A DNA stretch of 64,000 nt. It comes from Candidatus Enterococcus leclercqii. Lineage in GTDB: Bacteria > Bacillota > Bacilli > Lactobacillales > Enterococcaceae. The notes under the pieces were generated by a model. That model searched no databases. It was given only the letters and a program-made list of their open reading frames with translations, and was not told the origin of the DNA. The stretch spans positions 310,001 through 374,000 of the forward strand of contig NZ_MAEH01000009.1 of the NCBI RefSeq assembly GCF_009933135.1, read 5' to 3'. Below, piece by piece: positions 41,641 to 50,690 of the stretch. Every line of letters starts with the position of its first letter. Within the stretch, counting starts at the first letter, position 1. Both the position numbers and the translations under genes were made by a program.

Positions 41641-42426
41641 TTACTTTTGCCAGCCTAAAAAGACTCCAATGCCATTAAAAATATTTATCGCCAATACGAA
41701 AATCAGTACTACCTGATAAATAATCCGTACTTTTTTTGCCGAGAGGATTCCACTAAAAGTAGCCCCCATAAACCCACCGACAATCGCCGCCGGAATGATA
41801 TAAAACAGCATCGTCAAATCATACCGTTCAAACCCGAGGGTAGCAGCTATCGTCACTATTTTCGCCAGTTGGGAACAAAAGATCGTAATAATCGAATAAA
41901 CTGTCGCAGCTTTGATTTCCATGCCAAAACACAGCATCAGCAGTGCCACATTGATTGGGCCGCCACCGATTCCTAAAAAACTAGCCAAAAATCCTAGAAT
42001 CCCACCAGCCACGATATACCACGGAGTCTTTTTTAAATTGAGATTTCGCCGTCCATCAGAAACCAGCCAGGCAAAAGCAATCGTTAAAACCGTAATTACA
42101 ATCTGGGTCAGCTGTACCGTCTCTTCTGCTGCTACAAGTTTTAACAGGCCTTCAAATGCCAAATTTCCTAAAATTCCGCCAGAAACAGCACCAATGGAAA
42201 TCAAACCAGCTTTCTTGTAATCAATCGTCATATTTTTCCGCTGCCGCAGCGTAGATACAATCGACATGGTAAACACTGCCACTGTCGAATAAAAGGTGAT
42301 AGCCGGCACCGAGTCGGCTCCGATGGCATCGAAGACCGGCTTGATGATCACGCCACCGCCCATCCCTGAAATCGCGCCGATTGTGTTTGCTAAGATGATG
42401 ATAAAAGCGTAAAGAAATCCAATCAT
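41641..42426 (-). CDS. TSUP-family (TauE/SafE) membrane transporter
   Basis: 261 residues with about eight membrane helices. The N-terminal GAISGMGGGVIIKPVFDAIG and the internal repeat FLASFLGIGGGPINVALLML are the two characteristic halves of TauE/SafE transporters. Members export or import sulfite, sulfonates or other small organic anions; the substrate here is unknown. On the minus strand TATAAT at 42462-42457 is a good -10. The PepSY lipoprotein gene follows after 50 bases. Confidence 0.88.
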   Translation of the reverse strand: MIGFLYAFIIILANTIGAISGMGGGVIIKPVFDAIGADSVPAITFYSTVAVFTMSIVSTLRQRKNMTIDYKKAGLISIGAVSGGILGNLAFEGLLKLVAAEETVQLTQIVITVLTIAFAWLVSDGRRNLNLKKTPWYIVAGGILGFLASFLGIGGGPINVALLMLCFGMEIKAATVYSIITIFCSQLAKIVTIAATLGFERYDLTMLFYIIPAAIVGGFMGATFSGILSAKKVRIIYQVVLIFVLAINIFNGIGVFLGWQK

Positions 42427-42606
42427 TTTTTACCTCTTCATGTTATTTTCTACCCTTATTATACGAGACCCAGTATTGGAAATCTAGACCATCAGCTGTT
42501 TTCAACAAGGCTCTCCGCAAAGCTCGTCTACCACACCTGCTTTGAGTAGCTAGTCGACACCTTTTATAACAAAGAATTCGCAAGCTGCTTTTCTTCACTG
42601 TCCACT

Positions 42607-43074
42607 TTACAAGTACCGTTCATCGACTTTTTCCTGATTTAGCTTGGCTAATAATTGAGCCAACTCTTGTCTTTCCGATAAACTCAAAATATCAAAAAAG
42701 GCTGCCCCTTGATCTTGGCGCTCTTTTTGCAGCTCTTCAGCAGCTTTTTTACCAACTTCTGTTAGCTGATAGCGATTGCGTCTGCGATCAGCAGGATCCT
42801 GTTCTTTGATAACTAGTTGTTTTTGTTCCAACTTGGTGAGGACTTCACTTAATGACGCTGGTCGAATTCTCATACGTTCCGCCAGTTCTTTTTGACTGAT
42901 CCCATCGTGGCGCAGCAACAGCCGTAATAGTCGTTCTTGCCCCGGCGCAAGTTTATCTTGTGCCCTCTTTTCCCCAGCTGCTTCTTCTGACTGAGCCATA
43001 CTTCTACGGATTTGTCGGTTAATTTGCCAAAATGCGTCTAACAATTTCTGATTGCTTCCTTCTGCCTCTGCCAT
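42607..43074 (-). CDS. MarR-family repressor
   Basis: 155 residues behind AAGGAGCG. The winged helix-turn-helix is standard: LLRHDGISQKELAERMRIRPASLSEVLTKLEQKQLV, then DPADRRRNRYQLTEVG. A charged linker precedes it. It diverges from an ABC exporter gene, and two mirrored copies of TTAGTTAGGTACCT bracket the exporter promoter. It is therefore very probably the local repressor of the exporter, released by a substrate of the pump. Confidence 0.9.
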   Translation of the reverse strand: MAEAEGSNQKLLDAFWQINRQIRRSMAQSEEAAGEKRAQDKLAPGQERLLRLLLRHDGISQKELAERMRIRPASLSEVLTKLEQKQLVIKEQDPADRRRNRYQLTEVGKKAAEELQKERQDQGAAFFDILSLSERQELAQLLAKLNQEKVDERYL

Positions 43075-43174
43075 TTTATTTTCGCTCCTTTGTTCTCTTT
43101 TTCAGTTTAACTGACCATTATCAGCAAAATCTGCTATTTATTTCCAGTGTATAAGATTTCCTTAATCCGGTCAA

Positions 43175-43240
43175 TTAGTTAGGTACCTTCCTATTTACAA
43201 CAGCAAGCAAACACGTTATAATAGATAGGTACCTAACTAA
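43175..43240. promoter_or_regulatory. Exporter promoter bracketed by two MarR operators
   Basis: A near-ideal plus-strand promoter: TTTACA (43194-43199), 17 bases, TATAAT (43217-43222). Operator 1, TTAGTTAGGTACCT, is at 43175-43188; operator 2, its exact reverse complement AGGTACCTAACTAA, is at 43227-43240, at the start of transcription. The 175-base leader after it has an AATCAGC/GCTGATT hairpin near 43261-43303 and nothing else recognised. Confidence 0.8.
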
Positions 43241-43415
43241 ATAGAGCATTGGACCAACAATCAGCCGCTAGTGAGAACTCCCTGCTGATTGGACCGTTTT
43301 CTGCGGACACCTAAAAATCGATTCAAAAGTAAACACTTCGTAGCGGTGTCTATTACAGGATAGTCCTTCACAATAATGATAGTCACTCACTTTAAGAATA
43401 AAAGGAGGAATCGCC

Positions 43416-45299
43416 ATGGCTCGTATGCGTTTTGATCAACAACCTGAAAAAATGCCCAAATTGACCTGGCCGTTTGTTACTCGGATTTTAAGCTATTTCT
43501 CTCCTTATCCGCTGCGTTTTTTCGCAGTCATTGCACTGATTCTCACCAGCTCTGCTTTAGGACTGGTCCCTCCGTTACTGATGCAAAAAATCATTGATGT
43601 GGCTCTGCCGCAAAAAGATCTGAGTTTACTGGCAATCTTCATCGGCTTATCCATGTCGGCTACGATTTTACTCAATTTATTAGGGGTAGCGCAGGGTTAC
43701 CTCAGCACCTGGATTGCCAAGCAGATTACCTTCAATATCAAAAATGAAATCTACGGCAAGCTCACACACATGCCACAAAGTTTTTTTGCCGGACTGAAGG
43801 AAGGGGAAGTCCTGACTCGTCTCACCAGTGACGTGGACGGCATCCAACAAGTCTTCCAGTCCACTGTCGTCAATGCCCTCACCAGCGTTTTTGTCTTAGC
43901 GACTAGCTTAGTGGCCCTCTTTGGCCTCAATCCAATCTTAGCATTGATCAGTGTCGCTACTATCCCGCTGTTTATTCTGCCGACCCGAAAAGTCGGTAAG
44001 CTTCGCTGGCAGATCACCTCTCAAAGCCAAAAACAACTGAGCACGCTCAACTCCCATGTACAAGAAAGTCTCAGTACTGGCGGCAGCCTGTTGATGAAGC
44101 TTTTTACCAATGAACAAAAAGCCTACGATGAATTTGTCACAGTGAACAGTGAAGTCACTCACTTGCAGGTCAAAGAAACACTGGCAGGCCGCTGGTTTCG
44201 TATGGCAATGTCCGTCTTCACAACGATTGGCCCAATGCTGGTTTATTTAGTTGGTGGTTTCTTACTGACCAAAGATCAGATTACCATTGGCGGCATTCTG
44301 ACTTTTGCCACGTTGTTGGGCCGGATGTACAATCCCGTGACGCAACTTTCCAATATTCAAGTAGATTTCATGCGCTCTTTTGCACTATTTGACCGGATCT
44401 TCGAGTATCTGGATCTGACACCAGAGACCACCTGGCCTCTTGACAGTGAGATAAAGACACCTGCAAGTGCGGCTGACTCTATTTCAGAAGGCCAGATTCG
44501 TTTTGAAGAAGTCGACTTTAGCTATGGTCAAAGTGCGGCTTTACAAGGAATCGACTTGACTCTTCCTGCTGGTCAGATGACAGCCATCGTGGGACCATCT
44601 GGGGCCGGCAAGTCAACTCTCACTAACCTATTGCCCCGCCTCTATACGCCAACTGCCGGGCGCATCACCATTGACGGCAACGATATCGCGCAGCTCCCTC
44701 TTGATACACTACGTCGTAAGATTGGCATGGTTAGCCAGGAAGCTTTTCTTTTCAACAGTACCATCCGGGAAAATCTCCTTTATGCCAAACCGGAGGCCAC
44801 CGATGACGAACTGGTTGCGGCTGCCAAAGCGGCTTATATCCACGAGTTTATTGCAACACTTCCGGAAGGCTACGATACGCCAGTCGGCAACCGGGGCGTG
44901 AAGCTTTCCGGCGGTGAAAAGCAACGGTTAGCCATTGCTCGAGTTATCTTGAAAGATCCTCAGATCCTGATTTTAGATGAAGCGACGGCTGCCTTGGATG
45001 CATTGTCGGAACACTATGTCCAAAAAGCCATGGATCAGCTGATGAAAGGTCGCACCGCCATCGTTATCGCCCACCGTCTGTCTACGATTGCCAATGCCGA
45101 TCAGATTCTCGTGATGGATCAAGGGACAATCGTCGAGCAAGGCAGCCACGAGGAATTATTGGCACAAGCCGGTCTTTACCACAAACTCTACCAGACCCAA
45201 TTTAAACTTTCTCAGACTGAAATCACCGCCTCCCTTACCAATGAGTTGGTCGATGCTGACACTATTTCCCAGCCAAATGCAGCGGATTGTGCTGCCTGA
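43416..45299 (+). CDS. ABC exporter, fused permease and ATPase
   Basis: 627 residues behind AAAGGAGGAATCGCC. Six membrane helices in residues 25-330, then a fully canonical ATPase: Walker A GPSGAGKST, signature LSGGEKQRL, Walker B LILDEATAALD and H-loop AHRLST. All catalytic residues are present, so a homodimer is likely. A 25-residue Thr/Ala-rich tail follows. It is transcribed alone from a MarR-controlled promoter, which suggests drug or toxic-metabolite export induced by its substrate. Other members of this family export lipids or peptides; the substrate cannot be read from sequence. Confidence 0.9.
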   Translation: MARMRFDQQPEKMPKLTWPFVTRILSYFSPYPLRFFAVIALILTSSALGLVPPLLMQKIIDVALPQKDLSLLAIFIGLSMSATILLNLLGVAQGYLSTWIAKQITFNIKNEIYGKLTHMPQSFFAGLKEGEVLTRLTSDVDGIQQVFQSTVVNALTSVFVLATSLVALFGLNPILALISVATIPLFILPTRKVGKLRWQITSQSQKQLSTLNSHVQESLSTGGSLLMKLFTNEQKAYDEFVTVNSEVTHLQVKETLAGRWFRMAMSVFTTIGPMLVYLVGGFLLTKDQITIGGILTFATLLGRMYNPVTQLSNIQVDFMRSFALFDRIFEYLDLTPETTWPLDSEIKTPASAADSISEGQIRFEEVDFSYGQSAALQGIDLTLPAGQMTAIVGPSGAGKSTLTNLLPRLYTPTAGRITIDGNDIAQLPLDTLRRKIGMVSQEAFLFNSTIRENLLYAKPEATDDELVAAAKAAYIHEFIATLPEGYDTPVGNRGVKLSGGEKQRLAIARVILKDPQILILDEATAALDALSEHYVQKAMDQLMKGRTAIVIAHRLSTIANADQILVMDQGTIVEQGSHEELLAQAGLYHKLYQTQFKLSQTEITASLTNELVDADTISQPNAADCAA

Positions 45300-45398
45300 C
45301 CCTCTCATTTTTTGAAAAAAATTGTGGTGCCGATGCCTCCTGTTACCGCTTCCTCATAGCCTGAGCTATAATGGAATAAACGACAGGAGGTTAGCACT

Positions 45399-45797
45399 AT
45401 GTTCAAAAATAAGCTTCACAGTCAAAGATACTTGGAACTTTTGAAACGTTGGCAGACCGATACCGTATCCCCTGAATTGATGGCTTTATTTTTTCTGATA
45501 GCTGGCTCAGACTCGCTATATCAACAAGCTGATGCAATCATCGACTTTGACAATCAGCGCCTAAAAATCACTCTTTCCAATGAAATTTTCTCCGCAACTG
45601 ATAGCGGGGCTGACTTGCTGACACTGACGCTAACTCTTTTTGACAACACCGTTGATCACGGCAAAGACGATCCGGTCACACTTTTAGGCAACTTGTCAGA
45701 GGAAGATTATGAACTGGCAGTCAATGCGCTGCATGTCCGCTTTAATAAGATGGAATTTGTTACTTACCAATATGATCCAGTGGAAGATTTCAACTGA
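45399..45797 (+). CDS. Conserved hypothetical protein (DUF6075-like)
   Basis: 132 residues behind ACAGGAGGTTAGCACT. A soluble acidic protein; the segment ALFFLIAGSDSLYQQADAIIDFD followed by SATDSGADLLTLTLTLFDN recalls the DUF6075 family found in Firmicutes, in which a leucine-rich helical region is followed by a similar pattern. No function is known. It follows the exporter gene by 100 bases; TATAAT-like ATAATG near 45368 may be its own promoter. Confidence 0.6.
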   Translation: MFKNKLHSQRYLELLKRWQTDTVSPELMALFFLIAGSDSLYQQADAIIDFDNQRLKITLSNEIFSATDSGADLLTLTLTLFDNTVDHGKDDPVTLLGNLSEEDYELAVNALHVRFNKMEFVTYQYDPVEDFN

Positions 45798-45891
45798 TTA
45801 CTGTCTATCAGATACTCCTGCACATTTAAAAGTCAGGTGCTTTATTTGGCAAATTCATACGTACGGTTTATAAGAAAAGAGAGGACGTAAC

Positions 45892-46044
45892 ATGGTTAAA
45901 AAAATGCTTGGTAATTTGGTAGCTTTTGCCGCCTTTTTAAGCCTTTATATTGGCGGGCCTTTTGTGCTGTTGTTGTTATTGTCTGTAGCGTTATATGCCG
46001 GTGATTTACTCATCAGCCAACTGCGAACCTCCCGAGCTAGCTGA
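45892..46044 (+). CDS. 50-residue single-span membrane protein
   Basis: The ATG at 45892 lies behind AGAGGACGTAAC and opens 50 codons to TGA at 46042. The product has a basic start (MVKKMLG), a long hydrophobic region over about residues 10-40 that could form one or two helices, and a polar tail with SQLRTSRAS. No family was recognised. It lies between a plus-strand gene and a very strong terminator, which supports its being expressed. Confidence 0.6.
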   Translation: MVKKMLGNLVAFAAFLSLYIGGPFVLLLLLSVALYAGDLLISQLRTSRAS

Positions 46045-46083
46045 TCTGTTCACTGGCTATGAACACTTCTCATTATTAAGAGC

Positions 46084-46130
46084 AAAAAAACGCCGAAGCT
46101 CATCAATAGCATGAGCTTCGGCGTTTTTTT
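46084..46130. terminator. Perfect 20-bp bidirectional terminator
   Basis: AAAAAAACGCCGAAGCTCAT and its exact complement flank a 7-base loop, with A and T tracts on both strands. It sits between the 50-residue gene and the convergent 76-residue gene. Confidence 0.88.
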
Positions 46131-46359
46131 ATGCTTGCTGCGTAATCTTCGCACGATACCCGTGGCTGTCCAGAAAATCGATGATCTCTGTCAGTTCATT
46201 GCGGGCGAATGCTGTCTTTTGACAGACAGTAACCGTTTTACTGAAGGGTAACCCTTTTTTCTTCGTTCGATAGACATAACAAAGTTCATGATCGACTTCA
46301 ATCGGAACCTCTTTGTTGCAGTTTTCTGCCACCAGGGCAAAAAGCGTCTGCCAATCCAA
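46129..46359 (-). CDS. Hypothetical protein, 76 residues
   Basis: A small soluble protein with two Cys (NCNKEV and ELCYVY) and a C-terminal IIDFLDSHGYRAKIT. The ribosome binding site AAAGGAAG is present upstream. I do not recognise the family. Placement directly before a strong terminator and the good start support a real gene. No operon partner is evident. Confidence 0.55.
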   Translation of the reverse strand: MDWQTLFALVAENCNKEVPIEVDHELCYVYRTKKKGLPFSKTVTVCQKTAFARNELTEIIDFLDSHGYRAKITQQA

Positions 46360-46730
46360 CGTCTACACTTCCTTTCACCAAGGCTCGGATCATTTTCCCA
46401 GCCGTTGTTTCACTCCATGGAGGGAAGTATACCCACATTGTTCTTAAAAAGCCAGTCAGGTAAGAGAAATCTTACGCTAGTTTTACTCATTCTTTATCAT
46501 CCGCAATTTTCAGAAATTTTCACGTTGTTTCTTGACCGTTTTTTAATGACTAACTGGCGACTACTCAGAGCAGTTTTTGTAGTGGCTTTATCAGCTGATT
46601 CACAGCTTTTTAGTTTGCAGCACTAGAAGGTCTGTTCAACTTGCCATTATTTTTCCCTTGCACCATAGCATCGGAAAGGGGAATGTGACATAAGTTGAGT
46701 CACCGTCCTACGAACCGAACAACGCCAAAC
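46360..46730. other. Intergenic region
   Basis: About 370 bases with no convincing gene on either strand. It is AT-rich toward 46500 and carries the minus-strand promoter region of the 76-residue gene. From 46792 to 46985, after hairpin element B, there is also no gene; nothing further was recognised. Confidence 0.45.
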
Positions 46731-46791
46731 GTGAGTTGCAAGCAAAAGCCGACCATCTTCCATTAAAGTCATTGGAAGATCGTCGGCTTTT
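46731..46791. repeat. Dispersed intergenic hairpin element, copy B
   Basis: GTGAGTTGCAAGC followed by the stem AAAAGCCGACCATCTTCCA with its complement (one mismatch) and the loop TTAAAGTCA. After the stem, TTGCTAAAATT resembles TGTTAAAATT after copy A, so the conserved unit extends beyond the hairpin. Confidence 0.7.
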
Positions 46792-46985
46792 CATTGCTAA
46801 AATTCAAAGGCAGACTAATTCACTTCGCTTTACACGTATGGGTATGTTTTCTCTTCGGACTAAGACATCAAGCTGGTCACAAATCTTTCCCATCCGCATA
46901 TTTTTTATTCATTTGAGTTAAACATCTGCTCTTTAGCACTTGGATATTACTTAGGTCACATTCCCAAGGTTTATCCAATTCATAC

Positions 46986-48554
46986 TCATTGTTCCGGCAG
47001 CACCAAAAAATTATTATTGACGGTCGCCTGGAGCACTGGATGCTCCCGCAAATAGTCGGCAATCAGTTCGGTCATGTCGATTTGGACTTCCCGAATGATT
47101 TTTTCCGGTGTGAACATGGCATAATTGCCACCACCTACTGCCCGGTACTGATTGACTACGACTTCCAACTTTTCGTCAGCGGTAACATCGTGACCTTCAA
47201 ACTGTAGCCGAGTCACTCGCTCTCCTTTAGGCCGAGTCAAATCCAAGGTGTAGTCGACCCCTTCGTACATATCATAATTGTAGTACTGCGGTTTTGGTTT
47301 GATAAAGCGCGGATTGAAGATCAGCTTGCCACCTTCTGCCAACTGAAGATAATCAGCCGTTTGTTCCAAAGCTGCCCGCAGATCGCTACCACTGATTTCA
47401 GAGACTGCCAGTGTATTGGGATAAATATAATTGGTGATGATGTCTCGCATGGTGATGGTTTCCCCAAAGCCGCGGCCTTCGTTGTTGAACAGCGCCGTAC
47501 CGGATACTTTGGCTTGACTGGCTGACAATTGGACCTTATTGATGAATTCTACATACGGATGTTCGTGGAAGCGGGCCATCATCGGATCTGTGATGCGCAT
47601 ATCTCCTTCGACTTTTCCCACCGGTTGATCCAACCAGACTTCCAAATCCTGGTTCAACTGCTCCACGGCAGCCATGATTTTTGCATCAGGTTTTGAATCA
47701 GCAACGCTATGAATCGCGGCGGTAGAACCAATCACGCGTACATCACCACTTGCATCTCGTTCAAGCTCTAGCTGAATCTCGCCAACAAATGCCCCTCGAT
47801 GTCCCGGTTGGATCACCGGCACGCCATTGATTTCCGCCGCAATTTCCCGGTGTTGATGACCAGTTACCAGCGCATCGATCCCTTTTACTTCTTGAAGCAG
47901 CTGGTAGCCTTCATTTTCTCCAGTCAATAATTCAGTCGCTTCACCGGTTTTTAAATCCCGCTCAAAGCCGCCATGATACGCAACCACCACGACGTCTGCC
48001 AATTCCCGCAGCTTCGGTACGTATTGCTTGGCTGTCTCTACCAATCCTTTAAACTGCAAACCTTTGATTGTTCCGGGCTGTTCCCAATGAGGGATGTACT
48101 GGGTTACAACACCTAAAATCGCTACTTTGAGACCGCCTTTTTCTAATATCACATAAGGCTGGCCAAAAAAAGGGCGGCCATTTGCACCTAAGACATTTGC
48201 TGCCAAGATCGGATGATTGTAACTTGCGATGGCTTGTTGCAGATAATCCATGCCGTAGTTGAACTCGTGATTGCCCAAAATCCCCACATCATAGCCCATC
48301 TGATTGACGACTTGCGTTAGATCCGCCGCCGTATGCTGTGCCTGTTTTGCCACATAATAGCTCAAAGGCGACCCCTGGATAAAATCCCCATTTTCGATTT
48401 TGATCACCGGATCAGTTCCGCTGGCTGCTACCAGTTCTTTCATTTTCGTCGCCGCTTTTGCCGCGCCAAAAGGCAGATCCAGTCCCGGCTCTGCATAGTT
48501 CGTCGGCAGGACATACCCGTGCATATCACTGGTAGCCAATATCGTCAATTTCAT
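46986..48554 (-). CDS. Bifunctional metallophosphatase / 5'-nucleotidase
   Basis: 522 residues. N-terminal calcineurin-like phosphoesterase with metal motifs: ATSDMHG near residue 7, ENGDFIQGSPLSYY, LGNHEFNYG, VVAYHGGFE and VTGHQHRE. The C-terminal 5'-nucleotidase domain has NNEGRGFGETITMRDI and PNTLAVSEISGSDLRAALE. No signal peptide is present, so the enzyme is likely cytoplasmic, unlike secreted UshA or CpdB, and could hydrolyse cyclic 2',3'-nucleotides or nucleoside monophosphates. It is a single-gene unit. Confidence 0.9.
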   Translation of the reverse strand: MKLTILATSDMHGYVLPTNYAEPGLDLPFGAAKAATKMKELVAASGTDPVIKIENGDFIQGSPLSYYVAKQAQHTAADLTQVVNQMGYDVGILGNHEFNYGMDYLQQAIASYNHPILAANVLGANGRPFFGQPYVILEKGGLKVAILGVVTQYIPHWEQPGTIKGLQFKGLVETAKQYVPKLRELADVVVVAYHGGFERDLKTGEATELLTGENEGYQLLQEVKGIDALVTGHQHREIAAEINGVPVIQPGHRGAFVGEIQLELERDASGDVRVIGSTAAIHSVADSKPDAKIMAAVEQLNQDLEVWLDQPVGKVEGDMRITDPMMARFHEHPYVEFINKVQLSASQAKVSGTALFNNEGRGFGETITMRDIITNYIYPNTLAVSEISGSDLRAALEQTADYLQLAEGGKLIFNPRFIKPKPQYYNYDMYEGVDYTLDLTRPKGERVTRLQFEGHDVTADEKLEVVVNQYRAVGGGNYAMFTPEKIIREVQIDMTELIADYLREHPVLQATVNNNFLVLPEQ

Positions 48555-48739
48555 GTAAAACAGTCCTTCTTCGTCAAATTGGAGCTATTGTCGTCAAACT
48601 GACTGTTTTGCAGTCGTTGCGACACTTCTCCTCACTCTGCCATCTTAACAAAAAAGAACCGATTTCAAAAGTGAATCGACAGAAAAACACTGTCCCTCAA
48701 AAATTTCCTATCTGTTTTTCTCTTCAAAAATCTCGCAAG

Positions 48740-48767
48740 TTGACTTTTAAATCCCACGTGCTAGAAT
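48740..48767 (+). promoter_or_regulatory. Promoter of the SMR transporter leader
   Basis: TTGACT, a 16-base spacer and TAGAAT. Transcription would start near 48775, giving a leader of almost 200 bases before the SMR gene. Confidence 0.55.
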
Positions 48768-48811
48768 AGCATGGAAATCAATAATCAATGCACGCTGCTG
48801 CCGGGCAGCGC

Positions 48812-48864
48812 AAAGAGGCCATCCATTCCGTCAGGTCATAGTAGGAATGGATTACCTCTTTTTT
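48812..48864 (+). terminator. Attenuator-like terminator in the SMR leader
   Basis: AAAGAGG-ATCCATTCC pairs with GGAATGGAT-CCTCTTTTTT (2-base internal loop) around 14 bases. The strong stem and T run lie between the promoter and the SMR gene, so read-through must be regulated or the gene must use another promoter. GCTGC/GCAGC just before it forms a small extra hairpin. Confidence 0.7.
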
Positions 48865-48969
48865 ATTTTGTCTCGAATGGAAAAAGCCAGCTCCCTTCGC
48901 CGCAAAGCAACAGGCGGATTTCAAAAAAGCCACCTAAAATAGGCGTGGCTCTGAAAGAAAGGATGATCG

Positions 48970-49293
48970 ATGATGGCATGGTTAGATTTGATTTTAGCAG
49001 GAGGTTTGGAGGTTTTCTGGTCAACGATGATGAAACAAAGCAATGGTTTCAGTAAGCTGAATTACAGTCTTTATTGTGTACTGGGCATGATTGCCAGCTT
49101 TTACTTTCTCTCCAGAGCAATCAAAACACTCCCCATGAGCCTCTCTTACCCAATTTGGACGGGTATCGGCGCAGTCGGCTCAATTATTATTGGTGTCGTT
49201 TTCTTCCATGACAAACTGGCACCTGTCACTTGGCTGTTTGTCGGTTTGTTGCTGGTAGGTATCATAGGCATCAAAGTAACTGGCGGACATTAA
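48970..49293 (+). CDS. Small multidrug resistance (SMR) family transporter
   Basis: 107 residues, four membrane helices. The first helix has the conserved Glu (AGGLEVFWSTMMK), and the C-terminal part shows SLSYPIWTGIGAVGSIIIG and IIGIKVTGGH. This pattern matches the SugE/Gdx branch, whose characterised members exchange guanidinium for protons, better than the EmrE drug branch. Two ATGs in a row are possible starts; AAAGG is 7 bases before the first. The leader carries an attenuator, which suggests a ligand-responsive RNA, but I did not recognise a guanidine riboswitch. Confidence 0.88.
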   Translation: MMAWLDLILAGGLEVFWSTMMKQSNGFSKLNYSLYCVLGMIASFYFLSRAIKTLPMSLSYPIWTGIGAVGSIIIGVVFFHDKLAPVTWLFVGLLLVGIIGIKVTGGH

Positions 49294-49318
49294 GCAAGCA
49301 GTCGTTTGCATTAAGCGC

Positions 49319-49358
49319 AAAAAACAGCCAACAAGCAAAATGCGTGTTGGCTGTTTTT
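49319..49358. terminator. Bidirectional terminator
   Basis: AAAAACAGCCAACA and TGTTGGCTGTTTTT pair perfectly around an 11-base loop. It serves the convergent SMR gene and the end of the Ugp-like operon. Confidence 0.85.
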
Positions 49359-49366
49359 AATAGCTC

Positions 49367-50665
49367 TTATTGGTTCCAAGCGTCTGCCAATTCGGAAACG
49401 CCTTGTTTGATCAAGTCGTCTGTCTTGCCGTCAGGATTAGACAAGATGTTTTCCATGATTGTACGAACTTGGTTGTAAGCAGGGTCTGCATTTTCAGTTA
49501 CAGGCAATGCGAACAAGTCTTTTGTTGCTTCTTCCAAGATAGCTGGTACTTTAGTTTCTGTAGAAGATTTGTATTCGTCAGATTCCAATACTGATTCAAC
49601 GATTGGCATATAACCAGTCATTTCAGCCCAGTACAATTGTACTTCAGGTTGTGCCATATATTTCAACAACAGGTAAGCTGCTGTTTGTTGCTCTGGAGTT
49701 GCTTCTGAGAACATGTAAACGTCTGTCCCTTGTTGGATATTTTTCTTGTCAGGACGAGGTGCTACGCCATATTCGAATTTACCTTCTGTATCGCTCTTCA
49801 CATAACCTTCACCAGCGATTGAACCAACGAACATAGCAACTTTTTCATTGGCAAATGGGCCAGACAAGTATTTGTCAGAGCCTGCGATACGCATTGAACC
49901 GTCTTTGATGCCTTCCAAATAGTAGTCGATAACTGCTTTGGATTCATCACTAGCAAAATCAAGGTCTTTGGTGAATTCTACGCCTTGGTTTTCCATACCG
50001 ATCGTGTAGTAGTTGTTCAGAGAGTCAAAACCACCACCGACAACTTCATGGTTGGATTTTTCGTAAATGTCTTTACATGCTTGAGCAAATTCTTCCATAG
50101 TTGTTGGTACTTCAACGCCGTATTTTTTCAGCATATCTGCATTGTAAACCAATGCTTCTGTTGATTTGTTGAATGGAATACCGTATTGCTTGCCGTCAAT
50201 TTCCGCACCTTTCAACAGTGGTTCGCGGATAGCTTCTTGTTCGCCCCAGCCGATGGTCTTGTCGTCCATGAATGGTTTCAAGTCTACCAGCATGTCTTCT
50301 TGCGCTGCATTCCACAACCAGCCTGGATAAGCTTGAGTGATGGTTGGCAGATCTTTTGGTGATTGCAGTGTTGAGTTGATTTTCGCTTGCATATCAGAGT
50401 ATTGACCTTGGTTTTGCAGAGTAACTTTGATCTTTGGATTTGCTTTCATGAAGTCGTCGGTGATTTTTGTCAACGCTTCTTCTTGTGCACCGTTCATTGC
50501 GTGCCAGAAAGTGATCTCAGTATCCTTGGTGATTTCAGTGACGATTTTGCTGTCGTCGCCTTTTGAATCGCTGCCTTTGCTGTCATTGCCTGAGTTGCCG
50601 CAAGCTGCTAATGCAACCATCGCTGCTGCAGCCAACATCACAGTACCCATTTTTTTGAACTTCAT
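49367..50665 (-). CDS. Extracellular solute-binding lipoprotein (family 1, Ugp-like)
   Basis: 432 residues from ATG 50665, with AAAGGAG upstream. Signal peptide and lipobox LAAC (Cys about 20), then a family-1 binding protein: TEITFWHAMNGAQEEAL, PTITQAYPGWLW, YGIPFNKSTEALVYN and AAYLLLKYMAQPEVQ. The pattern suits glycerol-3-phosphate (UgpB-type) or oligosaccharide binding; WHAM in the first strand is common in UgpB-like proteins. It is the last gene of a five-gene operon, after the metallo-beta-lactamase gene. Confidence 0.88.
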   Translation of the reverse strand: MKFKKMGTVMLAAAAMVALAACGNSGNDSKGSDSKGDDSKIVTEITKDTEITFWHAMNGAQEEALTKITDDFMKANPKIKVTLQNQGQYSDMQAKINSTLQSPKDLPTITQAYPGWLWNAAQEDMLVDLKPFMDDKTIGWGEQEAIREPLLKGAEIDGKQYGIPFNKSTEALVYNADMLKKYGVEVPTTMEEFAQACKDIYEKSNHEVVGGGFDSLNNYYTIGMENQGVEFTKDLDFASDESKAVIDYYLEGIKDGSMRIAGSDKYLSGPFANEKVAMFVGSIAGEGYVKSDTEGKFEYGVAPRPDKKNIQQGTDVYMFSEATPEQQTAAYLLLKYMAQPEVQLYWAEMTGYMPIVESVLESDEYKSSTETKVPAILEEATKDLFALPVTENADPAYNQVRTIMENILSNPDGKTDDLIKQGVSELADAWNQ

Positions 50666-50690
50666 TTTTGACTCTCCTTTAAAAAAGTTT

